DNA of 64,000 nt, taken from the NCBI RefSeq assembly GCF_013255915.1, contig NZ_CP053896.1, positions 1,674,001-1,738,000 on the forward strand, in the 5' to 3' direction. Both the position numbers and the translations under genes were made by a program. Below are positions 1 to 8,889 of this stretch, piece by piece. Below the pieces are notes generated by a model. That model ran no database searches. It saw only the letters and a list, made by a program, of their open reading frames with translations, and had not been told where the DNA came from. This DNA is from Providencia rettgeri. Lineage in GTDB: Bacteria; Pseudomonadota; Gammaproteobacteria; Enterobacterales; Enterobacteriaceae. How positions within the stretch are numbered: position 1 is the stretch's first letter; every line of letters starts with the position of its first letter.

Positions 1-689
1 GTTGTTTGACCAATAGATAAAAATTGCCCATGATTAGCGAGTTGTTTATATTCTTGGTCTATCTCTTCAAATTCCCCTTGAACAGGAAGGAATTCGTTTA
101 GTTCTTTTAGATGATATTCCAGCAACTGTTGTCGAGATTCACGCTCTTGCATCTCTTTTTGAAATACGGCTAATTGTTGGCAGGAGTCGTGCCATGTTTT
201 CCATGCTTTTTTCATTTGAGCAAGTAGTTCTTGCTGGTTTGAATAGGCATCAAGCAGGGACTTTTGATGCGTGTTATCTAGCAAGAGTTGGTGCGCGTGC
301 TGGCCATGAATTTGGATCAGTAATGTACCGAGTTCTCTAAGTTGTGATAAAGGTACAGAAACGCCGTTAATAAAACCTCGGGAACGGCCGTCAGGAGAGA
401 TAGTCCGACGTAATAAGCACTCATTTTGGTTATCAAGTTGGTGCTCAATAAGCCAATTAGCAGCCATCTCAGCATCAACTAAGGAAAAACGGGCACAAAG
501 ATCAGCACGCAGCGCACCAGGGCGTACCATATTGGCTTCACCCCGATTACCTAAACATAGGCCAAGAGCATCAATAGCAATGGACTTACCCGCACCTGTT
601 TCACCGGTTATGGCTGTCATACCATTACGGAAATCAATTTCTAATTCACGTACGATTGCAAAATTATTGATTGTTAGTTGGGTAAGCAT
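1..689 (-). CDS. recN: DNA repair protein RecN (partial, C-terminus outside window)
   Basis: RecN is an SMC-like ATPase acting in recombinational repair of double-strand breaks. The reading frame opens at ATG 689-687 and stays open to base 1, so about 229 N-terminal residues are visible and the rest lies left of the window. The N-terminus begins [20 protein letters not shown] and carries the Walker A motif GETGAGKS near residues 29-36, followed by the start of a long Gln/Glu-rich coiled coil. Two LexA-type boxes lie just upstream, as expected for a strongly SOS-induced gene. Its neighbour nadK is in the same order as in E. coli. Identity is clear; only the 3' end is missing. Confidence 0.95.
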   Translation of the reverse strand, partial: MLTQLTINNFAIVRELEIDFRNGMTAITGETGAGKSIAIDALGLCLGNRGEANMVRPGALRADLCARFSLVDAEMAANWLIEHQLDNQNECLLRRTISPDGRSRGFINGVSVPLSQLRELGTLLIQIHGQHAHQLLLDNTHQKSLLDAYSNQQELLAQMKKAWKTWHDSCQQLAVFQKEMQERESRQQLLEYHLKELNEFLPVQGEFEEIDQEYKQLANHGQFLSIGQT

Positions 690-715
690 CTGCGCTCTCC
701 TGTAAAAATACACAC

Positions 716-731
716 CTGTGTTTTAATACAG
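716..731. promoter_or_regulatory. LexA box 1 (recN)
   Basis: CTGTGTTTTAATACAG matches the CTGT-N8-ACAG LexA operator pattern and lies 27 bp upstream of the recN start codon. Seen directly; binding is inferred from the family of recN promoters. Confidence 0.85.
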
Positions 732-738
732 TGTATGA

Positions 739-754
739 CTGTTTTTTTATACAG
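739..754. promoter_or_regulatory. LexA box 2 (recN)
   Basis: CTGTTTTTTTATACAG is a second CTGT-N8-ACAG match, 23 bp (about two helical turns) from the first. Multiple LexA boxes are typical of recN. It also lies just downstream of the nadK stop codon, in the gap between the two minus-strand genes. Confidence 0.85.
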
Positions 755-775
755 TAAAGAGGCAGAATGAAAAAA

Positions 776-1675
776 TTAAAAAGTTTTTTTAGCCCAGCCT
801 AATTTTGAACTTAACGTATTGAAATAATTGTAATCTTGTGGATGAACTAAATTAAGATTTTTATTACTACGTTTAACAATAACTTCCTCTCCATCCTGAA
901 TAGGGAGCATAATTTGGCTGTCACAGCTGACTTCATAATCAATATTTGTTCGTAAAAACCTCAACCGAATACTGCTGTCGCTGCTAATCACTAGTGGTCT
1001 GGAGGATAAGGTATGTGGAAACATTGGAACTAATACAATAGCATCCAAGTTCGGGGTTAAAATAGGGCCACCTGCGGAAAGAGAATAAGCTGTAGAACCT
1101 GTTGGTGTGGCGATAATCAAACCATCAGAACGTTGAGAAAAGGCAAATTTTTCATCAATGTAAACCTCGAATTCGATCATATGCGCAACTTTGCCTGGGT
1201 GCAGAACAATCTCATTAATTGCGGTGCTTTTACGTGCTTTTTGGTTAGCTTTAATGACTTGTGCTTCTAGTAAAAAACGTCTTTCTTCGCGGTATTTTCC
1301 TTCAAGAACACTTGAAAGTTGTTGCAATGCATTATCAGGGTCTAAATCAGTAAGAAAACCGAGATTACCACGATTTACACCGATCACTTTATTATTATAC
1401 CGGGATAAAATACGAGCAGCGCCAAGCATATTGCCATCCCCGCCAACGACGACAACTAAATCAGCCTGTTGGCCTATTTCAGTTAATGTACCAGTGTTGG
1501 CATTAGATAATTTTAAATCTTTAGCAACTTGTTTATCGATAATGGCATGATAATTTTTTGAAATTAACCAATGGTATATTAATTCATGAGTTGCCAATGC
1601 TTCAGGATGCCTAGGGTGCCCGACAATGCCTATCGTTTTAAAATGTGGTAGTGCTGTATTATTGTCCTTTCGCAT
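776..1675 (-). CDS. nadK: NAD kinase
   Basis: NadK phosphorylates NAD+ to NADP+ in the cytoplasm, using ATP or polyphosphate. The 299-residue protein is close in length to the E. coli enzyme (292). It has the diagnostic GGDGN motif near residues 78-82, the conserved [20 protein letters not shown] stretch, the substrate-binding NE in [12 protein letters not shown], and the [20 protein letters not shown] block. It lies upstream of recN on the same strand and diverges from grpE, as in other enterobacteria. The start ATG at 1675 gives a short N-terminal extension ([13 protein letters not shown]) compared with E. coli. Confidence 0.97.
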   Translation of the reverse strand: MRKDNNTALPHFKTIGIVGHPRHPEALATHELIYHWLISKNYHAIIDKQVAKDLKLSNANTGTLTEIGQQADLVVVVGGDGNMLGAARILSRYNNKVIGVNRGNLGFLTDLDPDNALQQLSSVLEGKYREERRFLLEAQVIKANQKARKSTAINEIVLHPGKVAHMIEFEVYIDEKFAFSQRSDGLIIATPTGSTAYSLSAGGPILTPNLDAIVLVPMFPHTLSSRPLVISSDSSIRLRFLRTNIDYEVSCDSQIMLPIQDGEEVIVKRSNKNLNLVHPQDYNYFNTLSSKLGWAKKTF

Positions 1676-1705
1676 ACTTTTTTGGCCTCTGATTGTATGA
1701 CTTCC

Positions 1706-1733
1706 CTTGAATCCCTGTATTAGATCCCCATAA
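1706..1733 (+). promoter_or_regulatory. Sigma-32 heat-shock promoter of grpE
   Basis: CTTGAA at 1706-1711 and CCCCATAA at 1726-1733 are separated by 14 bp. This is the sigma-32 (RpoH) layout CTTGAAA-N13-15-CCCCATnT. It is 43 bp upstream of the grpE start codon. The match is seen in the sequence; heat-shock control is inferred from it and from grpE biology. Confidence 0.8.
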
Positions 1734-1776
1734 TACTCTCATATATGGGATTAATGCTAAATACGCGGAGATATTC

Positions 1777-2370
1777 ATGAGTAGTAAAGACCAAAACATG
1801 CATGATGAGCAAGCTTTTGAACAAAATGAATCACAAAAAGTTCAAGCTGAGCAAGAAGCCAGCGTTCAACAAGCTGATGAGTTACAAGCAGACGAACAAG
1901 CGTTAGCCGCGCGTATTGCTGAGCTTGAGCAACAGTTAGAAGCTTCACAAAAAACTGAACGTGAAGCGATGTTACGTGCACACGCAGAAATTGAAAATAT
2001 TCGTCGTAGGACTGAGCAAGATATCGAAAAGGCACATAAATTTGCACTGGAAAAATTCTCAAATGAATTATTGCCAGTGATTGATAACTTGGAACGTGCA
2101 ATAGAAGCTGCTGATCACGAAAGTGAAGAGTCTAAAGCGATGTTAGAAGGTTTAAATTTAACGTTAAAAACCTTTTTAGATGCAGTGGCTAAGTTCGGTA
2201 TTGAGCCTGTCAGTGAAGTGAATGTGCCATTCAACCCTGAAGTTCACCAAGCGATGACGATGATTGAGTCACCTGATCACCAAGCTAATCATGTGATTGA
2301 TGTGATGCAAAAAGGGTACACGTTAAATAACCGTTTACTCAGACCTGCAATGGTTATTGTGTCTAAATAA
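1777..2370 (+). CDS. grpE: Nucleotide exchange factor GrpE
   Basis: GrpE releases ADP from DnaK in the DnaK-DnaJ-GrpE chaperone cycle and acts as a thermosensor. The protein has 197 residues, the same length as in E. coli. The N-terminal third is acidic and Gln-rich and leads into a long dimerising helix (about residues 40-90, including [20 protein letters not shown]). A C-terminal beta domain follows, ending in [22 protein letters not shown] at 1767-1770 serves as ribosome binding site. A sigma-32 promoter lies upstream and an intrinsic terminator downstream, so it appears monocistronic. Confidence 0.97.
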   Translation: MSSKDQNMHDEQAFEQNESQKVQAEQEASVQQADELQADEQALAARIAELEQQLEASQKTEREAMLRAHAEIENIRRRTEQDIEKAHKFALEKFSNELLPVIDNLERAIEAADHESEESKAMLEGLNLTLKTFLDAVAKFGIEPVSEVNVPFNPEVHQAMTMIESPDHQANHVIDVMQKGYTLNNRLLRPAMVIVSK

Positions 2371-2376
2371 TCGATG

Positions 2377-2405
2377 AAATGGGATACGTGAGTATCCCAT
2401 TTTTT
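2377..2405 (+). terminator. Intrinsic terminator of grpE
   Basis: An 11-bp perfect stem (AAATGGGATAC with GTATCCCATTT) around a GTGA loop runs into TTTTT. It starts 7 bp after the grpE stop and may also end ung transcripts from the other strand. Confidence 0.85.
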
Positions 2406-2423
2406 ATTGTCCGCAATTTGAAA

Positions 2424-3104
2424 TTATTCGCTAATTACAGGTGTCCAATCTATAGGTTTTTTGCCTTGCTGAGCTAAAATTTCATTTGTTTGTGAAAAAT
2501 GCCTACAACCTAAAAACCCGCGATGAGCAGAAAGTGGGGAGGGATGTGGGGCTTTCAGAACATGATGGCGTTTAGTATCAATAATTTTACCTTTTTTCTG
2601 GGCATGAGAGCCCCAGAGTAAAAAGATCACGCCCTCGGTATTTTCATTAATTGCTTCAATAACTTTATCTGTAAATGTTTCCCAACCTAAATGCGCATGG
2701 GAATGGGCATTGCCTTGCTCGACGGTGAGGACGGTGTTAAGGAGTAAAACACCTTGTTGAGCCCAACTGAGCAAGTACCCATGATTAGGCCTTTGAAAGT
2801 CACTAATATCTTTTTCTAGCTCTTTATACATATTGACTAATGATGGTGGTGGCTTAATTCCTGGGAGTACGGAAAAAGAGAGGCCGTGAGCTTGCCCTGG
2901 CCCATGGTAAGGGTCTTGCCCAAGGATAACAACTTTAATATCAGAAAGCTCGGTATACCTAAATGCATTAAAAACGTCGTCTTGAGCAGGATAGATAATT
3001 TTACCATTTTTGCGTTGTTCTGCTACATAAGCCAACGTTTCTTTGAAATAAGATTTTGATTTTTCAGGGCCAATAACATCGTGCCACGTAATGGAGTTTG
3101 ACAT
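2424..3104 (-). CDS. ung: Uracil-DNA glycosylase
   Basis: Ung removes uracil from DNA as the first step of base-excision repair. The start at 3104 gives 226 residues beginning [15 protein letters not shown], aligning with E. coli Ung (229 aa); an upstream in-frame ATG at 3140 would add 12 residues without family support. The catalytic water-activating loop [13 protein letters not shown] is at residues 62-74 and the minor-groove loop [11 protein letters not shown] is near 186-196. It converges with grpE. Its own 5' region faces the grcA regulatory region, matching the ung/grcA divergence seen in E. coli. Confidence 0.97.
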   Translation of the reverse strand: MSNSITWHDVIGPEKSKSYFKETLAYVAEQRKNGKIIYPAQDDVFNAFRYTELSDIKVVILGQDPYHGPGQAHGLSFSVLPGIKPPPSLVNMYKELEKDISDFQRPNHGYLLSWAQQGVLLLNTVLTVEQGNAHSHAHLGWETFTDKVIEAINENTEGVIFLLWGSHAQKKGKIIDTKRHHVLKAPHPSPLSAHRGFLGCRHFSQTNEILAQQGKKPIDWTPVISE

Positions 3105-3269
3105 GAAATATTCCATAACAATGAATTTAAGAAGGAACAATTATATGAACCAGTTGATAGCTATAAGCTTACTGGTTCATGAGGGAGAGATAAAGCCCTG
3201 ATATTGAGTATTAATCTTTAAAAAAAATTGAAAATATATAAAAATAGTTAAAAAAATGAATTGTGAATT

Positions 3270-3283
3270 TTGATTTAAATCAT
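3270..3283 (+). promoter_or_regulatory. Upstream FNR site of grcA
   Basis: TTGATTTAAATCAT matches the FNR consensus TTGAT-N4-ATCAA at 9 of 10 positions. Its centre is 52 bp upstream of the centre of the second site. Confidence 0.75.
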
Positions 3284-3321
3284 AATGTTGGGTTGGTTGA
3301 ATTAGTTACTAAGCGGAATAA

Positions 3322-3335
3322 TTGATAAATATCAA
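3322..3335 (+). promoter_or_regulatory. Proximal FNR site of grcA
   Basis: TTGATAAATATCAA is a perfect FNR consensus (TTGAT-N4-ATCAA). A TATAAA -10-like hexamer at 3358-3363 predicts a start near 3369, which would centre this site at about -40.5, a class II activation position. Confidence 0.85.
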
Positions 3336-3484
3336 AGAAAATAGGGGATCTAACTGGTATAAAATACCTATATACATTGGTTAGACCAAATATCCAATTA
3401 CAAGTTTTCATAAGATTGATGGTTAATGTAGCTTCGATTTATTAAGCAAATCGAATGCAATCTAGCTCGAACGTGGAGGTCGAC

Positions 3485-3868
3485 ATGATTACAGGTATTC
3501 AAATTACTAAAACTGATAATGCAGCATTGATGAATTCGTTTTGGTTACTGGATGACGAAAAAAATGAAGCTCGTTGTGTTTGTGCAAAAGCCGATTATAA
3601 CGAAGGGCAAATCGTTGCTAAAGACGAATTAGGTGCTTTTGAGTATCGTGAAGTTCCTTTAGAAATGAAACCAACTGTACGTGTTGAAGGTGGTCAGCAC
3701 TTAAATGTTAACGTATTAAGTCGTGAAACATTAGAAGATGCAGTTAAAAACCCAGAAAAATATCCACAATTAACAATCCGTGTTTCTGGTTATGCAGTGC
3801 GTTTTAATTCATTAACGCCTGAACAACAACGTGATGTTATTACTCGTACTTTCACTGAAAGCTTGTAA
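3485..3868 (+). CDS. grcA: Autonomous glycyl radical cofactor GrcA
   Basis: GrcA (YfiD) is a small stand-in for the C-terminal glycyl-radical domain of pyruvate formate-lyase. It rescues PFL damaged by oxygen and takes a radical from PFL activase. The start MITGIQITK at 3485 gives 127 residues, the E. coli length; GGAGG at 3474-3478 fixes this start over an in-frame ATG at 3455. The radical-site segment is [20 protein letters not shown] near the C-terminus. The promoter carries two FNR sites, as expected for an anaerobically induced gene. Confidence 0.97.
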   Translation: MITGIQITKTDNAALMNSFWLLDDEKNEARCVCAKADYNEGQIVAKDELGAFEYREVPLEMKPTVRVEGGQHLNVNVLSRETLEDAVKNPEKYPQLTIRVSGYAVRFNSLTPEQQRDVITRTFTESL

Positions 3869-3912
3869 TAAATATTAAATGTAATTACATCTAGTAATGC
3901 ATAATAAATTCT

Positions 3913-3940
3913 AAAGCCATTGTTACCAATGGCTTTTTAT
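3913..3940 (+). terminator. Intrinsic terminator of grcA
   Basis: AAAGCCATTG and CAATGGCTTT form a 10-bp stem with a TTAC loop, followed by TTTATTTG. It lies 45 bp after the grcA stop. Confidence 0.85.
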
Positions 3941-4026
3941 TTGTTCCTAATAAAGTTGATTATTTCCCACCTTGGTTATTTGTATTTCAATATTCTTCCA
4001 ACAAATACACTTGTTAGGGAGAATTC

Positions 4027-5472
4027 ATGTCACTATCAACACTACAAACATTATCAAAAAAAGATGAATATATTTTTGTTAGAGAAAACTTAAATATTTA
4101 TTTGCAGCATCAACATCAAGAAGTTAAATCTTGTATAACAGATTTATGGCCTAAAGAGATATTAAGAGAAGACTTCTTAGGAGGTCATGCACAACAAAAT
4201 GACTATATTTTGGCTCTATTAGCACAAGGTGCTTATCATAAAAATTGGCGGAATATTCAGGGTGTTGAAAGATTAAGTAATAAAGAGATTTTTGATCTCG
4301 GAATTAATGCGGAACTATTAAACGACGAGCAAACAGGTTTTCAAGCTAATATTTGTCGATTTAATGATTTATATATTCTTTGTTTTGCTGGTACTAACGA
4401 TATTATCGATTTTTACAGTAATATTCGTCAAGGCCTTGGTTTTTATGAGTCTCAATATTTTCAAGCTGTTGGTTTGATGAATGTTTTATTCAATGCAGTT
4501 AATGGAAACACAATTTGTACAGGGCACTCATTAGGTGGAGGATTGGCATCAATAGCGGCGTTAGCGAGTCAATCGCCCTGTATTGCATTCAGTCCTGCAG
4601 GGCTGGCAAAAAATACTATTAATAATATTGGGATTGATTATCACGTTGCTGCAAAAATTGCACAAGAAGGGTTGATACGCTATTACACGGTGCAATATGA
4701 CTGGCTAGATAGATTACAAAACTCTTTACCGATCCCTTCTGCGTTGGGAAATTGTATTAAAATGGCTTATAGCGAACATAGCTCTTGGAAAAATTGGTTA
4801 CCCACCCGTTTATTAACAAGAAGTTTTATTGCTCATTCAATGATTAAAATTATTAGGGTTATGTGCAAACATAAGCCATGGAATAATTGGAATGCAATCA
4901 CAGGTGAATATAATAAGGTACAAGAAATACCACTAGAATTATTTCCAACTAAAGAAGAAAAACAGGAAATGAGTTGGCAAGAATGTTGTGAAAGTGCCAT
5001 CAAAAAAGGAAATATAACGGAGTTTTCAGCACTTTTATCATTAGACCATAAACCTTGTGACATTAGTTTATTGGCACAGCAATCAGTCAGAACAGTTAAT
5101 GGGCAATTTATGGCAGCCCTAATGGAATCTCAATATGGTCAAACAATTAAAATGTTTCAATCCAGAGGTCAAAAAAGTATTTTGCATTTAGCAGCGCAAA
5201 ATGGCCGTCTTATACAATCGCAACTTTTATTAAAAAATGGATTAACAGTGAATATTAAGGATAGCTTGGGGAACACACCTTTACATGATGCGTTAAATAG
5301 CCATGCACTTGATGTTGCTACATTACTATTGGAAAATGGAGCCGATTGGCGAATTAGAAATAATAAAGGCCTAGATTGTAAGGATATACTTGGTAGCCAT
5401 ATTATTAAGTATGATTTGTTGACTCATGAAGGCAAACAAATGCGAGATAAAGTTTTTCAAATGATGGGCTAA
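4027..5472 (+). CDS. Class 3 lipase-like protein with C-terminal ankyrin repeats
   Basis: A 481-residue predicted esterase. Residues about 100-290 look like a Lipase_3 alpha/beta hydrolase: a hydrophobic strand with an oxyanion-type segment (YILCFAGTND) precedes the nucleophile elbow CTGHSLGGGLASIAAL, with Ser168 the likely nucleophile. The catalytic Asp and His cannot be assigned by eye. Residues about 380-460 hold two ankyrin repeats (SILHLAAQNG and NTPLHDALNS each open one). There is no signal peptide or obvious membrane segment. GGGAG precedes the ATG. It is AT-rich and sits between grcA and srmB, where E. coli has no such gene, suggesting acquisition. Substrate and export route are unknown; an effector or toxin role is only a possibility. 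Confidence 0.7.
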   Translation: MSLSTLQTLSKKDEYIFVRENLNIYLQHQHQEVKSCITDLWPKEILREDFLGGHAQQNDYILALLAQGAYHKNWRNIQGVERLSNKEIFDLGINAELLNDEQTGFQANICRFNDLYILCFAGTNDIIDFYSNIRQGLGFYESQYFQAVGLMNVLFNAVNGNTICTGHSLGGGLASIAALASQSPCIAFSPAGLAKNTINNIGIDYHVAAKIAQEGLIRYYTVQYDWLDRLQNSLPIPSALGNCIKMAYSEHSSWKNWLPTRLLTRSFIAHSMIKIIRVMCKHKPWNNWNAITGEYNKVQEIPLELFPTKEEKQEMSWQECCESAIKKGNITEFSALLSLDHKPCDISLLAQQSVRTVNGQFMAALMESQYGQTIKMFQSRGQKSILHLAAQNGRLIQSQLLLKNGLTVNIKDSLGNTPLHDALNSHALDVATLLLENGADWRIRNNKGLDCKDILGSHIIKYDLLTHEGKQMRDKVFQMMG

Positions 5473-5476
5473 ATAA

Positions 5477-5500
5477 AAAAACGGGCCTAAACCCGTTTTT
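5477..5500. terminator. Bidirectional terminator between the lipase gene and srmB
   Basis: AAAAACGGG and CCCGTTTTT form a 9-bp stem around CCTAAA. A-rich and T-rich flanks make it work in both directions for the two converging genes. Confidence 0.85.
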
Positions 5501-5505
5501 AGTGA

Positions 5506-6843
5506 CTAGCTTTTATCGCTAGCTGTTGGTATAGAAGGGCTAGCAGGAGTACGACGTTTACCAATATTTTTCTTGTCGCGATGGCGTACTTTTTCTTTTT
5601 TCTTAGCTTGTTCTTCTTTTTTCTTTTCTTTACGCTTAGCAAGCACTTTCTTCGACGGTTTTGGCTTATTTAGCATCGCTTCTGAAGGGGCTTTAGTTGT
5701 TGGACGTAAAGAATCAACCACACGAATTTTGATAGGTTCTTCAATATAACGAGTAATTTTACCCAATAATGGGAAGTCATGCGCTTCGACTAAGGAAATT
5801 GCGGTTCCTTTACGTCCAGCTCGGCCGGTACGGCCAATACGGTGCAAATACACATCTGCAGTTCTAGGTAAGTCAAAGTTAAAAACATGGCTAACGTTTT
5901 CGATATCTAAGCCACGGGAAGCAACATCTGTTGCAACGAGTACTTTAACTTGGCCATCAACTAGGCGACGTACCGCTTCATTACGCTTAGCCTGCGGCAT
6001 TTCACCTTCAAGATAACAAGGTTCGATACCCGCTTCACGTAACCATTGGACTAATTCGCGCAAACGCTCACGCTTACGCACAAAGACGATAGCTTTGGTG
6101 ACTTCATCTTGTTTTAACAAATGGCACAGTAATGCCGTTTTATGCTCTAGAGTGTCAGCACGGTAATGAAATTGCTGAATTTTTTTACGTTCACGGCGTG
6201 AAGGGTCGGCGTCAATTTCAATTGGATCTTCTAATAAGCGCTCAGCAAAGTCACGAATAGCTTCGCCTTCAAGAGTTGCAGAAAACAGCATGGTCTGCTT
6301 GCGCCAGCGCGTTTCGCCTGCAATTGTTTCTATGTCATTGGCAAAACCCATGTCGAGCATGCGGTCAGCTTCGTCGAGGATCAAAATCTCAACTGCACGG
6401 CAGTCAAAGTTTTCTTCTTTAATATATTGGAGTAGACGGCCTGTTGTTGCGACGACAATGTCTTGATTTTCACTGAAAACTTCAGCGTGATTCATATAAG
6501 CAACACCACCCGTGATTGTTGCAATATCGAGGTGATTATGGGCACATAATTCTTTTGCTTGGTCAGCAACCTGCATGGCTAATTCACGAGTTGGCGTGAC
6601 AACTAGAACGCGAGGCGGCCCTGATTTCTTTCTAGGGAAATCAAGTAAATGTTGGATCGCAGGTAGTAAGAACGCGGCGGTTTTACCTGTACCTGTCGGA
6701 GCTGAACCTAATACATCGCGGCCATCCATTGCAGCAGGAATAGCTGCCGCTTGAATCGCGGTTGGACGTTGATAGCCTTTATCTGAAAGCGCATCAATTA
6801 GGCTTTCATCAAGTTCAAGTTCAGTAAAAGTGGATGCAGTCAT
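5506..6843 (-). CDS. srmB: ATP-dependent RNA helicase SrmB
   Basis: SrmB is a DEAD-box helicase needed early in 50S ribosomal subunit assembly. The 445-residue protein (E. coli 444) has the Q motif, motif I APTGTGKT at residues 48-55, PTREL near 84-88, DEAD at 157-160, SAT (motif III), and HRIGRTGRAGR (motif VI). A Lys/Arg-rich tail of about 65 residues follows, typical of SrmB and used for RNA binding. It is transcribed alone from 6843. Confidence 0.97.
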   Translation of the reverse strand: MTASTFTELELDESLIDALSDKGYQRPTAIQAAAIPAAMDGRDVLGSAPTGTGKTAAFLLPAIQHLLDFPRKKSGPPRVLVVTPTRELAMQVADQAKELCAHNHLDIATITGGVAYMNHAEVFSENQDIVVATTGRLLQYIKEENFDCRAVEILILDEADRMLDMGFANDIETIAGETRWRKQTMLFSATLEGEAIRDFAERLLEDPIEIDADPSRRERKKIQQFHYRADTLEHKTALLCHLLKQDEVTKAIVFVRKRERLRELVQWLREAGIEPCYLEGEMPQAKRNEAVRRLVDGQVKVLVATDVASRGLDIENVSHVFNFDLPRTADVYLHRIGRTGRAGRKGTAISLVEAHDFPLLGKITRYIEEPIKIRVVDSLRPTTKAPSEAMLNKPKPSKKVLAKRKEKKKEEQAKKKEKVRHRDKKNIGKRRTPASPSIPTASDKS

Positions 6844-6995
6844 GATATACCTCTATTTGGGGCGCTGATTATAAACAGGTTAGCAAAATTGTTCACCTGA
6901 AAAAATCAGCTTTGCTCAAGTGTAACTGTTTTCACTGTGGACAGGGAGCGATATATCAATGTATGTGAGTGAAATATAGAGAAGATAAATAATTG

Positions 6996-7020
6996 AAGGA
7001 GGAAAGAGCTTTTCCTCCTT
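6996..7020 (-). terminator. Hairpin downstream of gltS
   Basis: AAGGAGGAAA pairs perfectly with TTTCCTCCTT (10 bp, 5-nt loop) just after the gltS stop. No long T-tract follows on either strand, so it may be a 3'-end stabiliser rather than a strong terminator. Confidence 0.5.
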
Positions 7021-7036
7021 TATATGCTTATCTAAC

Positions 7037-8242
7037 TTAGCTAAGTATATTAATTAACCATGTATGATAAGGAATACCAACTAAGTCAATGAGCACGGCA
7101 CCACTGAGTGGCACAATCATGAAAGCTTTCATTGACACTTGTTTGTAACGTTCACAAACAGAGGACATATTCGCCATTGCATTTGGCGTCGCACCTAAGC
7201 CGTGCCCCATTAGGCCTGCACACATTACTGCGGCATCGTAGTTTTTGCCTAATAAGCGGAAAATGACAAAGACAACTAATAGAATTAAAATAATCACTTG
7301 CGCCAATAGAATGGTGAATAATGGCAAAGCAACAGCTTTTAGCTCCCATATTTTCAATGACATCATCGCCATAGTCAAAAATAGGCCAAGCGAAACTTCA
7401 GAGATAAGGTCAACCGACTTTTGGTTAATACGGAATAATTCTACTTGGTCATTAATATTGCGAATAACAATCGCAATGATCATTGCTCCAACATAGCTCG
7501 GCAAAGAAAACCCGGTTGCTTTGGTAAATTGCGCTGAAGCGAATTGGCCAATAACCATAATTCCAAGAACAAGTGCTAGCATTTTTAAAAAGGCGTGAGC
7601 ATCGATGGATTCAATTTTTCCAGCAATGGTTTCAGGAACTTGAACTCGCTCAACATTTTCATCAGCTTTAATCTGCACGTTAAATTTCTTAATTAAGAAC
7701 GTTGCAATCGGACCACCAAGTAAACTTCCTGTAATTAGGCCGAATGTTGCTGCGGCAATTGCGGCAACCGTTGCGGATTGCACGCCAAGGCCCTCAGCCA
7801 TGCCACCAAAGGCTGCTGCACCACCATGTCCCCCAGTAAGAGAAACGCCACCAGCCATGATACCAATAACGGGATCAACACCGAGTAAATGAGCAAGGCC
7901 TGCACCAAAGGTGTCTTGGAAAATAACCACAAACCAGCAGATAAACAGGTAGATAAAGAGTAACCGACCACCACTTTTTAAAATACGGAAGCTGCCGTCA
8001 ATACCAATAGTGGTAAAGAAAGCGACCATTAAGAAGGTTTGTAAACTGGTATCAAAATTGATTTCGGCCAGATTAAATGATTTGAGCCCCCAAATAATCA
8101 AACTAACCAGAAAGCCGCCAATGACGGGAGAAGGGATACAAAAGCGCTGTAGCCATTCGATACGTTTCTTTAAGTGGATCCCCATGAGTAGGCAGATCAC
8201 CGTTAGGAAGAGGGTGGAGAGTGTGTCGAGGTGTAGAATCAT
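7037..8242 (-). CDS. gltS: Sodium/glutamate symporter GltS
   Basis: GltS is an inner-membrane Na+/glutamate symporter. The 401-residue length equals E. coli GltS. The protein is almost wholly hydrophobic, with about ten membrane spans. It has the two Gly-rich re-entrant loops of the family: GGVSLTGGHGGAAAFGGMAE in the first half and CAGLMGHGLGATPNAMANMS in the second. Upstream lie a 500-bp ERIC array and then hutG on the same strand, so gltS may be the last gene of a regulator-hutG-gltS unit that feeds or clears glutamate. Sequence similarity to E. coli GltS is moderate, so a related anion substrate cannot be excluded. Confidence 0.85.
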   Translation of the reverse strand: MILHLDTLSTLFLTVICLLMGIHLKKRIEWLQRFCIPSPVIGGFLVSLIIWGLKSFNLAEINFDTSLQTFLMVAFFTTIGIDGSFRILKSGGRLLFIYLFICWFVVIFQDTFGAGLAHLLGVDPVIGIMAGGVSLTGGHGGAAAFGGMAEGLGVQSATVAAIAAATFGLITGSLLGGPIATFLIKKFNVQIKADENVERVQVPETIAGKIESIDAHAFLKMLALVLGIMVIGQFASAQFTKATGFSLPSYVGAMIIAIVIRNINDQVELFRINQKSVDLISEVSLGLFLTMAMMSLKIWELKAVALPLFTILLAQVIILILLVVFVIFRLLGKNYDAAVMCAGLMGHGLGATPNAMANMSSVCERYKQVSMKAFMIVPLSGAVLIDLVGIPYHTWLINILS

Positions 8243-8271
8243 ATTTTTCCCTTTTTAACTGTTGTCTTTCA

Positions 8272-8771
8272 CGCTACAGCGTTGTTGGCCGCGCTCCGTT
8301 ACCCTAGTCACATACTTTTGTATGCTCCTAGGGATAACGTCACTTGCCGCCTAGCTGTAACGCGAAATTCAATAGTTAAAAACCATTAAGTTATTGCACT
8401 ACAGCGTTGTTGGCCGCGCTCCGTTACCCTAGTCACATACTTTTGTATGCTCCTAGGGATAACGTCACTTGCCGCCTAGCTGTAACGCGAAATTCAATAG
8501 TTAAAAACCATTAAGTTATTGCGCTACAGCGTTGTTGGCCGCGCTCCGTTACCCTAGTCACATACTTTTGTATGCTCCTAGGGATAACGTCACTTGCTGC
8601 CTAGCTGTAACGCGAAATTCAATAGTTAAAAACCATTAAGTTATTGCGCTACAGCGTTGTTGGCCGCGCTCCGTTACCCTAGTCACATATTTTTGTATGC
8701 TCCTAGGGATAACGTCACTTGCTGCCTAGCTGTAACGCGAAATTCAATAGTTAAAAACCATTAAGTTATTG
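8272..8771. repeat. Four tandem 125-bp ERIC-type repeats
   Basis: Copies start at 8272, 8397, 8522 and 8647 with an exact 125-bp period and only a few substitutions. Each holds a core palindrome (CCCTAGTCACATAC, then GTATGCTCCTAGGG) that matches the ERIC/IRU core by eye: GTCAC-TACTT, then TGTAnGCTCCTnGGGAT and CTTGCCGCC. ERIC elements are about 127 bp and occur in intergenic transcribed DNA of enterobacteria. The array lies between hutG and gltS and ends with a few bases of a fifth copy. Confidence 0.85.
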
Positions 8772-8889
8772 CGCTACGGCTAGTTTGATAATCAACTTCA
8801 AAGCTATTTTTATTGTGGTGTTTGAAAATTAATTATCATAACAGCGTGAGAAACAGTGTATTTATCAGTCGAGTTGTTGTGTTGTTTTA

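Noticed and set aside
1191-1550. 119-codon plus-strand open frame inside nadK
   Set aside because: It is antisense to nadK, a clear housekeeping gene, with no ribosome binding site or recognisable protein features.
8272-8771. CRISPR array
   Set aside because: The repeated unit is 125 bp with no unique spacers, and it matches ERIC core sequence; no cas genes are present.
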